Source of the DNA: Bog-532 sp963775825
GTDB taxonomy: Bacteria > Actinomycetota > Actinomycetes > Streptosporangiales > Streptosporangiaceae
Assembly: GCA_963775825.1 (NCBI GenBank)
Contig: CAVZKY010000079.1
Location: 62,001 to 126,000 of the forward strand
Reading direction: 5' to 3'
DNA: 64,000 nucleotides
Positions 51,626 to 60,059 of this stretch are shown piece after piece; the stretch's first letter is position 1; each line of letters begins with the position of its first letter. A model generated the notes under the pieces. That model searched no databases. It was not told the DNA's origin and saw nothing but the letters and a program-made list of their open reading frames with translations. Position numbers and translations under genes: made by a program.

Positions 51626-52860
51626 TGGACTTCCGCTTTGACGCAGTCACCGAGAAGATGCGGGACAACCTGCTCGCCTTCATGGACGAAAAGATCTACC
51701 CGGCCGAGCCCGTCTTCGCCGAGCAGTTGGCGTCCCTCGCTGACCGCTGGGCCTGGACCCGGGTTCCCATCCTCGCCGAGCTGAAGGCCGAGGCGCGGGC
51801 GCGTGGCCTGTGGAACCTGTTTCTGCCGGGCGAATACGGTGCCGGGCTCACCAACCTGCAGTACGCGCCGCTGGCGGAGATCACCGGGCGCAGCCTGAGT
51901 CTGGCCCCGGCCGTGCTGAACTGTTCCGCGCCGGACACCGGGAACATGGAAGTACTGGCCATGTTCGGTTCGGACGAGCAGCGCAAAGCCTGGCTCCAGC
52001 CGTTGCTGGAGGGCGAGATCCGTTCTGCCTTCGCGATGACCGAACCGGACGTCGCGTCCTCGGACGCCACGAACATCGCCACCCGGATCGAGCGTGACGG
52101 CGACAGCTACGTGATCAACGGCCGGAAGTGGTGGATAACCGGGGCCATGAACCCGGACGCCAAGATCTTTATCGTCATGGGCAAGACCGACCCGGGCGAG
52201 CAGCGTCACCGCCAGCAATCCATGATCCTTGTTCCCCGTGAAACACCGGGGCTGACGGTCAAGCGCGGGCTGCAGGTCTTCGGCTACGACGACCACGAGC
52301 ACGGCGGCCACGCGGAGCTGGCGTTCAGCGACGTCCGGGTGCCCGCCGCCAACCTGATCGGCGCGGCAGGCGACGGCTTCGCCATCGCTCAGGCCCGGCT
52401 CGGCCCCGGCCGAATCCACCACTGCATGCGCTCGATCGGTGTCGCCGAGCAGGCGGTCGAGCTGATGTGCCGGCGGTCGCTGGAGCGGACCGCCTTCGGC
52501 AGGCCGCTCGCGGAGCAGGGGGTCATCCGGGGGTGGATCGCCGAGGCGCGGGTCCGGATCGAGCAGCTCCGGCTGCTGGTGCTGAAAACCGCGTGGCTCA
52601 TGGACACCGTCGGAAACAAGGGCGCGCACAGCGAGATCCAGGCCATCAAGATCGCGACGCCGGAGGCGGTCGAATGGATACTGGACAAGGCGATCCAGGT
52701 GCATGGCGCCGGCGGCCTGTCGCAGGATTTCCCGCTCGCCGCTCAGTTCAGCGGCATCCGGACGCTGCGGTTCGCCGACGGGCCGGACGAGGTGCACAAG
52801 AACTCGCTGGCCCGGGCCGAACTGAAGCGGTACGCGCCAGCCTCAGCCAGCGGACGGTGA
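51625..52860 (+). CDS. Acyl-CoA dehydrogenase
   Basis: 411 residues. Early helical domain (MRDNLLAFMDEKIYPAEPVF), FAD-binding loop (SAFAMTEPDVASSDATNIAT) followed by INGRKWWITGAMNPDAK, and the C-terminal helical domain with RSLERTAFGRPLAEQGVIRG and IQVHGAGGLSQDFPLAAQFS. The AAGGAG eight bases before ATG 51625 and the TGATG overlap with the previous gene show coupling; GTG 51622 is possible. It pairs with the APH-type kinase as split halves of an ACAD10/11-like system that probably dehydrates or rearranges 4-hydroxyacyl-CoA. Confidence 0.92.
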   Translation: MDFRFDAVTEKMRDNLLAFMDEKIYPAEPVFAEQLASLADRWAWTRVPILAELKAEARARGLWNLFLPGEYGAGLTNLQYAPLAEITGRSLSLAPAVLNCSAPDTGNMEVLAMFGSDEQRKAWLQPLLEGEIRSAFAMTEPDVASSDATNIATRIERDGDSYVINGRKWWITGAMNPDAKIFIVMGKTDPGEQRHRQQSMILVPRETPGLTVKRGLQVFGYDDHEHGGHAELAFSDVRVPAANLIGAAGDGFAIAQARLGPGRIHHCMRSIGVAEQAVELMCRRSLERTAFGRPLAEQGVIRGWIAEARVRIEQLRLLVLKTAWLMDTVGNKGAHSEIQAIKIATPEAVEWILDKAIQVHGAGGLSQDFPLAAQFSGIRTLRFADGPDEVHKNSLARAELKRYAPASASGR

Positions 52861-53078
52861 CACGGGCACCTGCCGGACCGAGGTCAGCTCGGTCGCCAGG
52901 CCGGCGAGGGCGGCGGCCTGCTCGCTGACCGCCGCTGTGGCCGATCATGTGTTCCGTCCGGCTTCGGCCAGGGCCGCGTCAAAAGGCCCCGCTGGGTTGC
53001 CAGCTGGCGTCCTTTCTCTCCTGCCTGCCGTGAGCTAGCCGGACTTACAATACGCAAATACCGTATGAGGAGGATCGA

Positions 53079-54107
53079 ATGCCGGGTCCGGACGGATGGG
53101 TCGTCGTCGGCGTGGACAACGGCGGCACGGCCAACAATGGCACCGTCCTGGATTCCGGCGGCCACTTTCTCATCGACCGGATGGCCGAGATCCCGAGTTA
53201 TGTGCGGGAGGGGCCGGACAAGGCCGTGCAGGCTCTGGTCGATTCGGTCGACCACGTACTGGGCCTGGCCGGCCTGCCTCGGTCAGCGGTGCGCGCGGTA
53301 GGCCTGGACACGCCGGGGCCGGCCAGCGCCACCGGCGTCCTGTCCTCCCGCGGCGCGACCAACTTCGCGGACCCGGAGTGGTGGGGCTTCGACATCCGGG
53401 GAGCGCTGGAAGAGCGCCTGAGGCTGCCGGTCATCTACCACAACGACGGAAACGCGGCCGCGCTGTACGCCCACCACACGGAGTACGGCGCCGATTCCGA
53501 TCGGCACAGCTCGGTCGCGGCCATCGTCGGGACCGGTCTCGGCGGCGGAGTCGTCGAAGCCGGGCGGGTCATCGGCGGCGCGGCCGGCATGGCCGGCGAG
53601 CTGGGCCACGTGCCGATCCCGATGGAGGGGCTGCTGGAGGAAGGGCAGCCGATGCCGGTCTGCAACTGCGGCCAGGCCGGTGATGTGGAGAGCGTCGCCT
53701 CCCTCACCGGCATCGCGAAGAACCTGCTGCCCTACTGGCTGAGCCGCTACGAGGGACACGAGCTGGGCCGGGAGGTACCGCTGAGCAAAGCGGCGAAGCT
53801 GGTCCGGCGCTACGGAGAGGACGCGGACGAGCTCGCGCTGAAAATCTTCGAACAGCAGGCGATGGCGCTCGGCCGGCTGTTCACCATCGCAGCGAACTTC
53901 ACCGATCCGGGCACCTACTTCGTGGGCGGCGGGGTGGTGGAGGCGGCTCCGCACTTCCGGGACTGGTTCCTGGGCCGGGTGCGCAAGCACTCGACACTGC
54001 GGTCCGAGCAGGCCCGGCTGGCCAGGTTCGCGCTGGTGCCCCAGCTCGATATGGCCGGTGCGCGCGGTTCGGCGGTGGCCGCCCGCCACTGGCTGCTCAG
54101 AGGTTAA
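53079..54107 (+). CDS. ROK-family sugar kinase
   Basis: 342 residues. The phosphate-1 motif VVGVDNGGTANNGTVLD lacks some usual residues of D-x-G-G-T-x, but the second Asp is present in YHNDGNAAALYAHHTEYG (catalytic Asp, ROK loop). The zinc set of ROK proteins is partly seen in GHVPIPMEGLLEEGQPMPVC then NCGQAGDVESVASL. It likely phosphorylates a hexose or N-acetylhexosamine. GAGGAGG is just upstream of ATG 53079, with a TACAAT box near 53045. It lacks the helix-turn-helix of ROK repressors. Confidence 0.86.
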   Translation: MPGPDGWVVVGVDNGGTANNGTVLDSGGHFLIDRMAEIPSYVREGPDKAVQALVDSVDHVLGLAGLPRSAVRAVGLDTPGPASATGVLSSRGATNFADPEWWGFDIRGALEERLRLPVIYHNDGNAAALYAHHTEYGADSDRHSSVAAIVGTGLGGGVVEAGRVIGGAAGMAGELGHVPIPMEGLLEEGQPMPVCNCGQAGDVESVASLTGIAKNLLPYWLSRYEGHELGREVPLSKAAKLVRRYGEDADELALKIFEQQAMALGRLFTIAANFTDPGTYFVGGGVVEAAPHFRDWFLGRVRKHSTLRSEQARLARFALVPQLDMAGARGSAVAARHWLLRG

Positions 54108-54158
54108 GCCTCGGTCGGCGGGACGACGACGACCATGGTCAGCTGGACCGGGTCCGGG

Positions 54159-54268
54159 CCCTCGTTGACCGTTCTGCTGGCCCGGCTGGTGCTGGGCGAG
54201 AGGATGCGCTCCTGGCAACGGGTCGGCCCGATCCTGGCCGGGCCGGCCTCGTGCTGGTGACCATCTGA
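54159..54268 (+). pseudogene. Remnant of a DMT/EamA-family permease C-terminus
   Basis: TVLLARLVLGERMRSWQRVG then PILAG and, one base shifted, GLVLVTI with a stop at 54266-54268. The L-x-L-G-E-x-x motif with a following helix is the last part of EamA transporters. No upstream domain is present. The frame slip near 54240 and isolation show decay. The remainder of 54108-54374 has no gene. Confidence 0.5.
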
Positions 54269-54374
54269 GCGCTCTCTGTAACTTAGTGCGCGCGGACTCC
54301 TGCGGCCGGAAGAACAGGAAGGTCATCCGGCCGCATGAATCCCGGGGAAGGGACACAGTAACGCCGACCGGCGA

Positions 54375-54905
54375 TCAATCGTCGCCGTCGTCTTTTCTGC
54401 CTGGAAAGATCAGCCCGCACACCTCGAGGTACAGCTGCTCAGGATACGGAATATGGTCAACTCTCCGCAGCGCCTGGTCCTGCCCGGCCGACTCCAGGAT
54501 GAATTCACCATATCCGAGCAGCCGTCCGAGTGAGGAACGCTGGAAGCTCATGTCCGTGACCTTCACGAGCGGCATCATGGCTACCTTGCGGGTGATGACC
54601 CCGGTGGCGAGCAGCATCCGCCGGGAGGTGACGATGAAGTAGTCCTGCGACCACTCCCAGACCTTGTAGGCCAGCCAGACCAGCAGAACCGCCCACACGA
54701 TCCACACGAAGCCGACGACATCGCCGTTGTGCCGCGCCACCGTCGTGCTGATCACGGCGGCGATTACGAGCCCGAGCAGGGTAAAGCTTATGGGCCTGAG
54801 CAGCACGGCCGGGTGCTTGCGAACCGTAATTACCTGATGCTCATGTGGCAAAAGGTATTTATTGACGGCGTTCGGAACGGTGTCGGTCCCCGGCACGAGC
54901 CTCAT
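54375..54905 (-). CDS. bPH2-domain (DUF304) membrane protein
   Basis: 176 residues. Two N-terminal helices (LLRPISFTLLGLVIAAVIST, VGFVWIVWAVLLVWLAYKVW) precede a bacterial PH domain with DYFIVTSRRMLLATGVITRK, PLVKVTDMSFQRSSLGRLLG and YGEFILESAGQDQALRRVDH. PH2 proteins of this plan are common in actinomycetes and may scaffold membrane complexes. ATG 54905. Confidence 0.85.
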   Translation of the reverse strand: MRLVPGTDTVPNAVNKYLLPHEHQVITVRKHPAVLLRPISFTLLGLVIAAVISTTVARHNGDVVGFVWIVWAVLLVWLAYKVWEWSQDYFIVTSRRMLLATGVITRKVAMMPLVKVTDMSFQRSSLGRLLGYGEFILESAGQDQALRRVDHIPYPEQLYLEVCGLIFPGRKDDGDD

Positions 54906-54936
54906 AATGCCTCCTGAGACCCAACTGGAGAAGTGC

Positions 54937-55092
54937 TCACAGCGAGGTGAAGAAGTTGGTCAATCCGTGCGCCACGGAAGAGAGGAAATTACCGATGTCG
55001 TTAACGATATGCGCAGCGCCGGTCGGGTCTTTGATCACAAAAAACAGAAGGAAGGCGACGGCTAGCCAACCTAGGATCGTCTTCAGCTTCAC
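54937..55092 (-). CDS. Conserved 51-residue single-pass membrane protein
   Basis: GTG 55092 has AGGGAGG four bases upstream. The product is one helix (TILGWLAVAFLLFFVIKDPT) and a short amphipathic tail (NFLSSVAHGLTNFFTSL). Proteins of this pattern, with K-D/N-P-T-G-A-A-H and NFL-ending tails, are widespread but uncharacterised in actinomycetes. It lies 31 bases upstream of the bPH2 gene, same strand, and may be co-transcribed. Confidence 0.7.
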   Translation of the reverse strand: MKLKTILGWLAVAFLLFFVIKDPTGAAHIVNDIGNFLSSVAHGLTNFFTSL

Positions 55093-55337
55093 GGTGCCTC
55101 CCTGGACCCGTGCCCAGTTCACTTTTACCGTCACCATAGCTTAGCCCCAGCGGAACGACTAGCTATGATTACGGATAGTAACTATACCGTAACCTGAGGC
55201 ACTCACTGCAGGCCAGGTCCCCTTACCTATGAGGAAGCCTTCATTTTGCCAGACTCCAGCCGGTTCGGCCGGATATCGCGCCCGGCCGGCGTGGCGCAGG
55301 GTGACCGGGATCCGGCCGGGCGACGCCCGGCACCGGC

Positions 55338-55452
55338 GGGGGTAAGGCGCCGCCGAGGGTAAGGCGGTGGCGGGGGTAAGGCGCTGGCGGGGTCAGGCGC
55401 CGGCCGGGTTCCGGTGGGGGGTCAGGCGCCGGCCTGGGTCAGGCGCCGCCCG
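55338..55452. repeat. Imperfect tandem array of GGGTAAGGCGC / GGGTCAGGCGC units
   Basis: Six degenerate units of about 17-27 bases (three GGGTAAGGCG types followed by three GGTCAGGCGCC types). No coding role is apparent. It occupies most of the 430-base gap 55138-55567, which has no gene. Confidence 0.7.
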
Positions 55453-55567
55453 GCTTGCGCGCGGTGTGGCCACCGCCGGAAGCTGCCCCTTATGCTGAAT
55501 CGCCGGTTTGGCCGCCCCAGGCTCCGCCATCTGGCAGCATTCCCCCCGTGCACAGGATGTTTACGGA

Positions 55568-56065
55568 ATGACGATGACAGACGTGAGCGCCACTGATTTC
55601 GCTGTCATCGCCTACCGGGAAGATGACCGGTGGGAAGCCGAGGTTCTTCCCGAAGCGCTGGCGGCCGATCTCAGCGGCCTCATTCACGCGCTGCGACAGC
55701 AGCCGAGCGTGGCGGGCACGCTCGGCTTCGTCGGGGTGGGCGACGACTTTTTCATCGCGGTCCGGGTGATGGGCGGGGAGGTTTCCATTTTTCTGTCCGA
55801 CGTTACGGCGGCCGCGGACTGGCCCCTGGCCTCGCAGGTGCTCACATTCCTGGACATCCCCGTGCCGGAGGATGACGATCTGGACCAGGTACTGCCCGCC
55901 GGTGACCTGTCCATCTTCGCTGACCTGGGACTGGAGGAGTGGGAGCTGTGCGCTATCGCCGGTGACCTCGACCTGTTCCCCGACGAGGCGGTGGCCAGTA
56001 TTGCCGGGCGCCTTAAGTTCCGTGAGGCGATGGAACGCGCGCTCGAAGTCGCGCTCGGGCCCTGA
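55568..56065 (+). CDS. tRNA adenosine deaminase-associated protein
   Basis: 165 residues of the family that always precedes tadA in actinomycetes. Acidic alpha/beta domain with DRWEAEVLPEALAADLSGLI, GFVGVGDDFFIAVRVMGGEV and FLSDVTAAADWPLASQVLTF, and acidic helices at the end. The exact function is unknown; the fixed position suggests a partner or chaperone of TadA. ATG 55568 is used. It ends ten bases before tadA. Confidence 0.88.
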   Translation: MTMTDVSATDFAVIAYREDDRWEAEVLPEALAADLSGLIHALRQQPSVAGTLGFVGVGDDFFIAVRVMGGEVSIFLSDVTAAADWPLASQVLTFLDIPVPEDDDLDQVLPAGDLSIFADLGLEEWELCAIAGDLDLFPDEAVASIAGRLKFREAMERALEVALGP

Positions 56066-56074
56066 CCCGGCACG

Positions 56075-56617
56075 ATGATCACCGGCTACGAGGCCCAGTT
56101 CGTGCCCGCGATGAGGCTGGCGCTGGCTGAGGCGGCTGGCCCGGCCCCCGCAGACTCCGGGGGCTCCGGGGCCCGGCCGGACCGGGCCGACGTACCGGTC
56201 GGGGCGGTGATCCTGGACGCCGGGGGTGGCGTGCTGGCCCGGGCCCGCAACCGCCGTGAGGCTGACCGCGACCCGACCGCGCACGCCGAGATACTGGCCA
56301 TTCGCGAAGCGGCCCGGATCATGGGTCGGTGGCGGCTCGACGGCTGCACGCTGGTGGTGACGCTGGAACCGTGCCCCATGTGCGCGGGAGCGGTCACGCT
56401 GGCCCGTCTGGACCGGCTGGTCTACGGGGCTGACGATCCGAAGGCCGGAGCGGTGGGCTCGCTGTGGGATGTCGTACGGGACCGCCGCCTGGCGCACCGC
56501 CCGGAGGTGATCCGTGGCGTACTCGACCGCGAATGCGCCGTCCTGCTCCGCGCGTTCTTCGCGCAGCGGCGGCAGGTCGGCCAGGATGGTAAGCTCACCG
56601 GCGGTGGAGTCGCCTAG
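56075..56617 (+). CDS. tadA: tRNA-specific adenosine deaminase
   Basis: 180 residues. Zinc deaminase motifs: H-A-E in DPTAHAEILAIREAARIMGR (catalytic Glu) and P-C-x-x-C in LEPCPMCAGAVTLARLDRLV. It deaminates adenosine-34 to inosine in tRNA-Arg(ACG). A 25-residue Pro/Gly/Asp insert lies near residue 30. Its last 15 bases, including the TAG stop, lie inside the following tRNA-Ser gene. Confidence 0.93.
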   Translation: MITGYEAQFVPAMRLALAEAAGPAPADSGGSGARPDRADVPVGAVILDAGGGVLARARNRREADRDPTAHAEILAIREAARIMGRWRLDGCTLVVTLEPCPMCAGAVTLARLDRLVYGADDPKAGAVGSLWDVVRDRRLAHRPEVIRGVLDRECAVLLRAFFAQRRQVGQDGKLTGGGVA

Positions 56618-56689
56618 TGGCCGAGGGCGCACGCCTCGAAAGCGTGTGAGGGGGCAACCCCTCCGTGGGTTCAAATCCCACCTCCACCG
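56603..56689 (+). tRNA. tRNA-Ser (anticodon CGA)
   Basis: Acceptor GGTGGAG (56603-56609) pairs with CTCCACC (56682-56688), discriminator G. The anticodon stem-loop CACGCCTCGAAAGCGTG carries CGA. Long variable arm. The 5' end overlaps the end of tadA. Confidence 0.96.
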
Positions 56690-56793
56690 CCAGCAGCGAT
56701 ACACGGACGCGGTGTCCTGATCATGAGCCCGGGCGGGCCCACCGTTTCGCCGCGGTGCGCGGACACGTAGCCAAATCCTGCGAGGTGATCCGA

Positions 56794-58044
56794 ATGCTGG
56801 AGCCGCAGGGCACCGTATTTTTCCTGATTTTGATGGTGGTCTTTGCGGTTCTATTGACGTGGCTCGTCATCGCGAAGCACGCAGTGTTCCGGGTGCTGGC
56901 CGCATGCCTGGCGTTTATCCCGGCCATGCTGTTCGGTGTGGCCGCGGTCAACCGCTATTACAATTATTACCAAACGTGGGGCTCTATCGTTGCGGACTTC
57001 ACCAACCAGGGCGTGGCGTCGGTTCCGCAGGTGCCGCATCTCACCGGCAAGCAGGGAATCAGCAGGCTCGGGCTTTCGCCGCAGGCCCGCTCCGAGGCGA
57101 CCCAGACCGGATTCCTTTTCGAGCAGACGGTGAAGGGCCGGCTGAGCCATATCTCCCGGACCGTCTACATCTACCTGCCGCCGCAGTATTTCATGGCTAA
57201 GTACGCCTCGTACCGGTTCCCGGTTATCGAGATGCTGCACGGCTCGCCCGGCACTCCCGAGCAGTGGGTCAATCCGATCAATATCCTCCCGACGCTGGAC
57301 GACATGATCGCCCAGCACCAGGCCGACCCGGCGGTGCTGGTGATGCCCGACACCGACGGCGGCTTGAAGTATTCCCTTCAGTGCCTGAACGCCATCGGGG
57401 GCGTGCGGGATGCGACCTACGTGGCAATCGATGTCCCGGCTTTCGTGGCGGCTAACTACCGCGTTCAGCCTCCCGGCAAGGCGTGGGGGATCGCTGGCCT
57501 GTCTGAGGGCGGCTTCTGCGCAGCCAACCTCTCCCTGCAGTACCCGTGGCGATTCGGGTACGCGGGCGTCATAAGCGGGTATTTCGCGCCGGCGGACAAC
57601 CTGGCCCCGATCGGGAACCAGCCCGGCGCGCCCGCCGTCTACAAGCCGCCGTTCCCCGGCCACCCGGAACTGCTTAAGAAGAACAGCGCGGACGTCTACA
57701 TCACCCGGCTTCCCCCAGGCACGCTGATCCCGCAGTTCTTCCTGGCCGCCGGGGCCGCCGATGCGCAGGACGTCCAGGCCGCGGCGAGCTTCCGTCAGCA
57801 GTTGCAGTTGTACCAGGCCAATGTCCCGCTGGTGCTGGTCCCGAACGCCACGCACAACGCGACCGCGTGGCGGGGCGCGCTGCGGCCGATGTTCAGCTGG
57901 ATGACCCCTCAGCTCACTCGCCAGGCCCAGCTTGCGGACGAGGCGCTCGCCGCGAGCCAGCGCGCCAAGGCCAAGGCTCGGCAGGTCAGCCCCGGGCTGC
58001 TGAGCCCGTCCGGCACCACCGGATCCATCCGGCCTGGCAGGTAA
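56794..58044 (+). CDS. Membrane-anchored esterase, Ag85/esterase-D-like alpha/beta hydrolase
   Basis: 416 residues from ATG 56794 (GAGGTG seven bases upstream). Two or three N-terminal helices (FLILMVVFAVLLTWLVIAKH, AACLAFIPAMLFGVAAVNRY) precede an esterase fold: SHISRTVYIYLPPQYFMAKY, then FPVIEMLHGSPGTPEQWVNP, the nucleophile in GIAGLSEGGFCAANLSLQYP, acid and His in AAGAADAQDVQAAASFRQQL and LVPNATHNATAWRGALRPMF. This is the Ag85/esterase-D branch, used for mycolyl or acyl transfer in mycolic actinobacteria but also in others. A Ser/Arg tail follows. Confidence 0.83.
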   Translation: MLEPQGTVFFLILMVVFAVLLTWLVIAKHAVFRVLAACLAFIPAMLFGVAAVNRYYNYYQTWGSIVADFTNQGVASVPQVPHLTGKQGISRLGLSPQARSEATQTGFLFEQTVKGRLSHISRTVYIYLPPQYFMAKYASYRFPVIEMLHGSPGTPEQWVNPINILPTLDDMIAQHQADPAVLVMPDTDGGLKYSLQCLNAIGGVRDATYVAIDVPAFVAANYRVQPPGKAWGIAGLSEGGFCAANLSLQYPWRFGYAGVISGYFAPADNLAPIGNQPGAPAVYKPPFPGHPELLKKNSADVYITRLPPGTLIPQFFLAAGAADAQDVQAAASFRQQLQLYQANVPLVLVPNATHNATAWRGALRPMFSWMTPQLTRQAQLADEALAASQRAKAKARQVSPGLLSPSGTTGSIRPGR

Positions 58045-58207
58045 GCCGGCTAGCGGGCAAGGTGTTCCTGGTGGTCGCGCCCGACCCCCGGGCGCGAGAC
58101 GATGCGGGTCACCGGGCTGGACCGGACACTGCTGGTCTTCCGCACCGTCGCCGACTTCCGTGCCGGGAATGGCGGCTCCGGCACCCAGCCAGACGGCGGA
58201 GGTGTCC

Positions 58208-58468
58208 TTACGTGCGGATGAGCCCCAGCAGGTACCCCAGCCGGGACGCCGCCGCGCGCGGCTCGCCCGCCGGGCCCAGCACCATGCCGTCAAAGGCGAC
58301 AAAGGACCCGCCCGCGACACCGACCGCCGCCGACACCGCAGCAGACAGCGGGTTGCTCACCTCAAGTGCGGGACATGGACCGGATCCCAGGCGGGCGCGC
58401 AAGCCGAGCCGGTGCAGGTGCACGGCCAGAGCCCGCAAGGATCCGGAGGTGTCATCGTGCCCGGTCAT
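58208..58468 (-). CDS. Small hypothetical protein, 86 aa
   Basis: Starts MTGHDDTSGSLRALAVHLHR and holds LGLRARLGSGPCPALEVSNP then GVAGGSFVAFDGMVLGPAGE. This pattern (two-strand LR-A-x-L with a following LEV-x-N-P and a F-W/F-x-x-G strand) recurs in short uncharacterised actinomycete proteins. It is single and soluble. The gap 58045-58207 has no gene. Confidence 0.6.
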   Translation of the reverse strand: MTGHDDTSGSLRALAVHLHRLGLRARLGSGPCPALEVSNPLSAAVSAAVGVAGGSFVAFDGMVLGPAGEPRAAASRLGYLLGLIRT

Positions 58469-58569
58469 CGCTGGCCGCCCTCCGACGGGATTCCCCCATC
58501 ATGCACCTAGTGACCATCTGATCGCAGGACGTAGCCGATTTTTGGAGGCAACTTTCCCCCGAAGCCGCC

Positions 58570-59259
58570 TCACGCCCCCTCCGGCGCCGGCCTGTCCGGG
58601 ACGTTGTTACCGGCGAGGCTCAGGACGCTGGCGGGCAGCGTGATACCGGGGCGGAGCCCCGGCGATGCCTCGGGACGGCCGAACGAGGCCGTAATCGGGA
58701 CGACCCCGGCCCAGATGTCCAGCTCCGCGTCGGCCGAATCATCGTCATCGGGCCCTCCGGCGCGCGCCTTGACCGAGGCCTCCTGCAGCGGCATGGCCAG
58801 GATGACCGTCGCGCTGAGCTCTTTCCGGCTGGGTGCGCGGGTCTCGCTCCAGCGCCGCGGCAGCAGCTTCTCGGTAAAGGCCTCGAACGCGGCAAGTCGC
58901 TCGCCGGCCCCCTCCACCACGCGGAAGGCGCCGAGCACGACGACTGATTCGTAGTTGGCCGTGTGCTCGAAGACGGAGCGGGCCAGCACGAGCCCGTCCA
59001 GCCGGGTGACGGTCAGGCAGGCGGGACCGCTTCGGGCCAGGGTGCGCACAGCCCGGCTCCCGGTCGACCCGTGTATGTAGATCTCGTCGCCGAGCCGGGC
59101 GTACAGCATCGGAATGCAGTAGGGCACACCGTCGTCGACGAACGCCACGTGGGCCATCAGCCCCCGGTCGAGCGCGGCCTCCACGGTCACCCGGTCGTAG
59201 CGGCCCAGTTCGGCGCCGCGCCGCACCCTGACCCGGCCGGAGATCAGCTCCTCTGCCAT
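58570..59259 (-). CDS. Pyridoxamine 5'-phosphate oxidase-like protein
   Basis: 229 residues from ATG 59259. FMN-binding split-barrel with AHVAFVDDGVPYCIPMLYAR, EIYIHGSTGSRAVRTLARSG and YESVVVLGAFRVVEGAGERL. This is the NimA-like branch of PNPOx proteins, flavin- or F420-binding, not the pdxH enzyme. The C-terminal 45 residues are disordered and Pro-rich. Its substrate is unknown. Confidence 0.86.
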   Translation of the reverse strand: MAEELISGRVRVRRGAELGRYDRVTVEAALDRGLMAHVAFVDDGVPYCIPMLYARLGDEIYIHGSTGSRAVRTLARSGPACLTVTRLDGLVLARSVFEHTANYESVVVLGAFRVVEGAGERLAAFEAFTEKLLPRRWSETRAPSRKELSATVILAMPLQEASVKARAGGPDDDDSADAELDIWAGVVPITASFGRPEASPGLRPGITLPASVLSLAGNNVPDRPAPEGA

Positions 59260-59279
59260 AAGGCCACTATGGCCCACGG

Positions 59280-59348
59280 CGCTTCGCGCACTGTGCCGAG
59301 GTACCGTCGGGCTCGTGGCGGGCCGGCCGGTGCGATGTGCGCGAAGCG
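59280..59348. repeat. 11-bp inverted repeat with long spacer
   Basis: CGCTTCGCGCA (59280-59290) and TGCGCGAAGCG (59338-59348), 47 bases apart. Role unknown; it lies upstream of the PNPOx gene. The rest of 59260-59721 holds no supported gene. Confidence 0.4.
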
Positions 59349-59721
59349 GACGCGCGGTCGGCTGGCGGCCAATGCCCGAGCGGCGCCGGTTGCAGCCGGC
59401 GCTGGCCGAATTCTCACCGAGCCGGGCAACGCGCCCGGGCGCTTCCCGTCCTGCATTCGGAGCAGAGCGCGTTATGCACTTGCTTCCAGATCCCGCACCA
59501 CCAGCAGTAACCCATTTCTATTGCTCCTCGGCCTAATTGGTCCCTGGGCCGTCACGCTCGCACCGCACGATGATGCCCTGGGGTGCAGGTGGGGTGTTGC
59601 CCGGTGGCAGCACCGTGCGGGCGGGTAGCTGTACCCGCTGGGGACGGGTTCCGTCACTGGACGAGCAGCCGGGGCGTGTCGGGTCGCGCAGACATTCAGC
59701 GCCGCTCCGGCTCGGGGCTGG

Positions 59722-59806
59722 CGGAGGATAAGGGATTCGAACCCTTGAGGGGTTGCCCCCAACACGCTTTCCAAGCGTGCGCCATAGGCCACTAGGCGAA
59801 TCCTCC
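59722..59806 (-). tRNA. tRNA-Ser (anticodon GGA)
   Basis: On the minus strand GGAGGAT (59806-59800) pairs with ATCCTCC, discriminator G at 59722. The loop GCTTGGAAAGC carries GGA, with a serine-type variable arm (TGTTGGGGGCAACCCCTCA). It is opposite in direction to its neighbours. Confidence 0.95.
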
Positions 59807-59918
59807 GCGCGCAAGCTTACCGGCCCGGCGAGCATCCTCGCGCAGGTCTGGGGATCGGAGGCAGGCAGATTGGCGCGGACGGGCGAGGGTGGTCGGAGGC
59901 ATGGCTAGACTGTCCCGA

Positions 59919-60006
59919 GGTCCCCCGCGCGGCGTGCATCCTGCCAACCCCCCCAGGGCCGGAAGGCAGCAAGGGTACGCGGGCTCTGACGGGTGCGCGG
60001 GGGACC
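59919..60006 (+). ncRNA. ffs: Small signal recognition particle RNA (4.5S type)
   Basis: Long closing stem GGTCCCCCGCGC / GCGCGGGGGACC encloses the conserved core GGCCGGAAGGCAGCAAGGGT, the domain IV Ffh-binding loop with GGAAG and AGCA. About 88 bases, 54 upstream of dnaX, the usual actinomycete position. Confidence 0.95.
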
Positions 60007-60059
60007 CTTTCCCGTCCTAGGGACGTCCAGCGGAATCCCGGCCTCGCGAGGAGGGAGTC

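Noticed and set aside
55338..55452. CRISPR-like array
   Set aside because: Units are only 17-27 bases, degenerate and contiguous, with no spacers and no cas genes.
59563..59700. Possible riboswitch or RNA structure upstream of tRNA-Ser(GGA)
   Set aside because: Short complementary GC blocks exist but no conserved class motif could be recognised.
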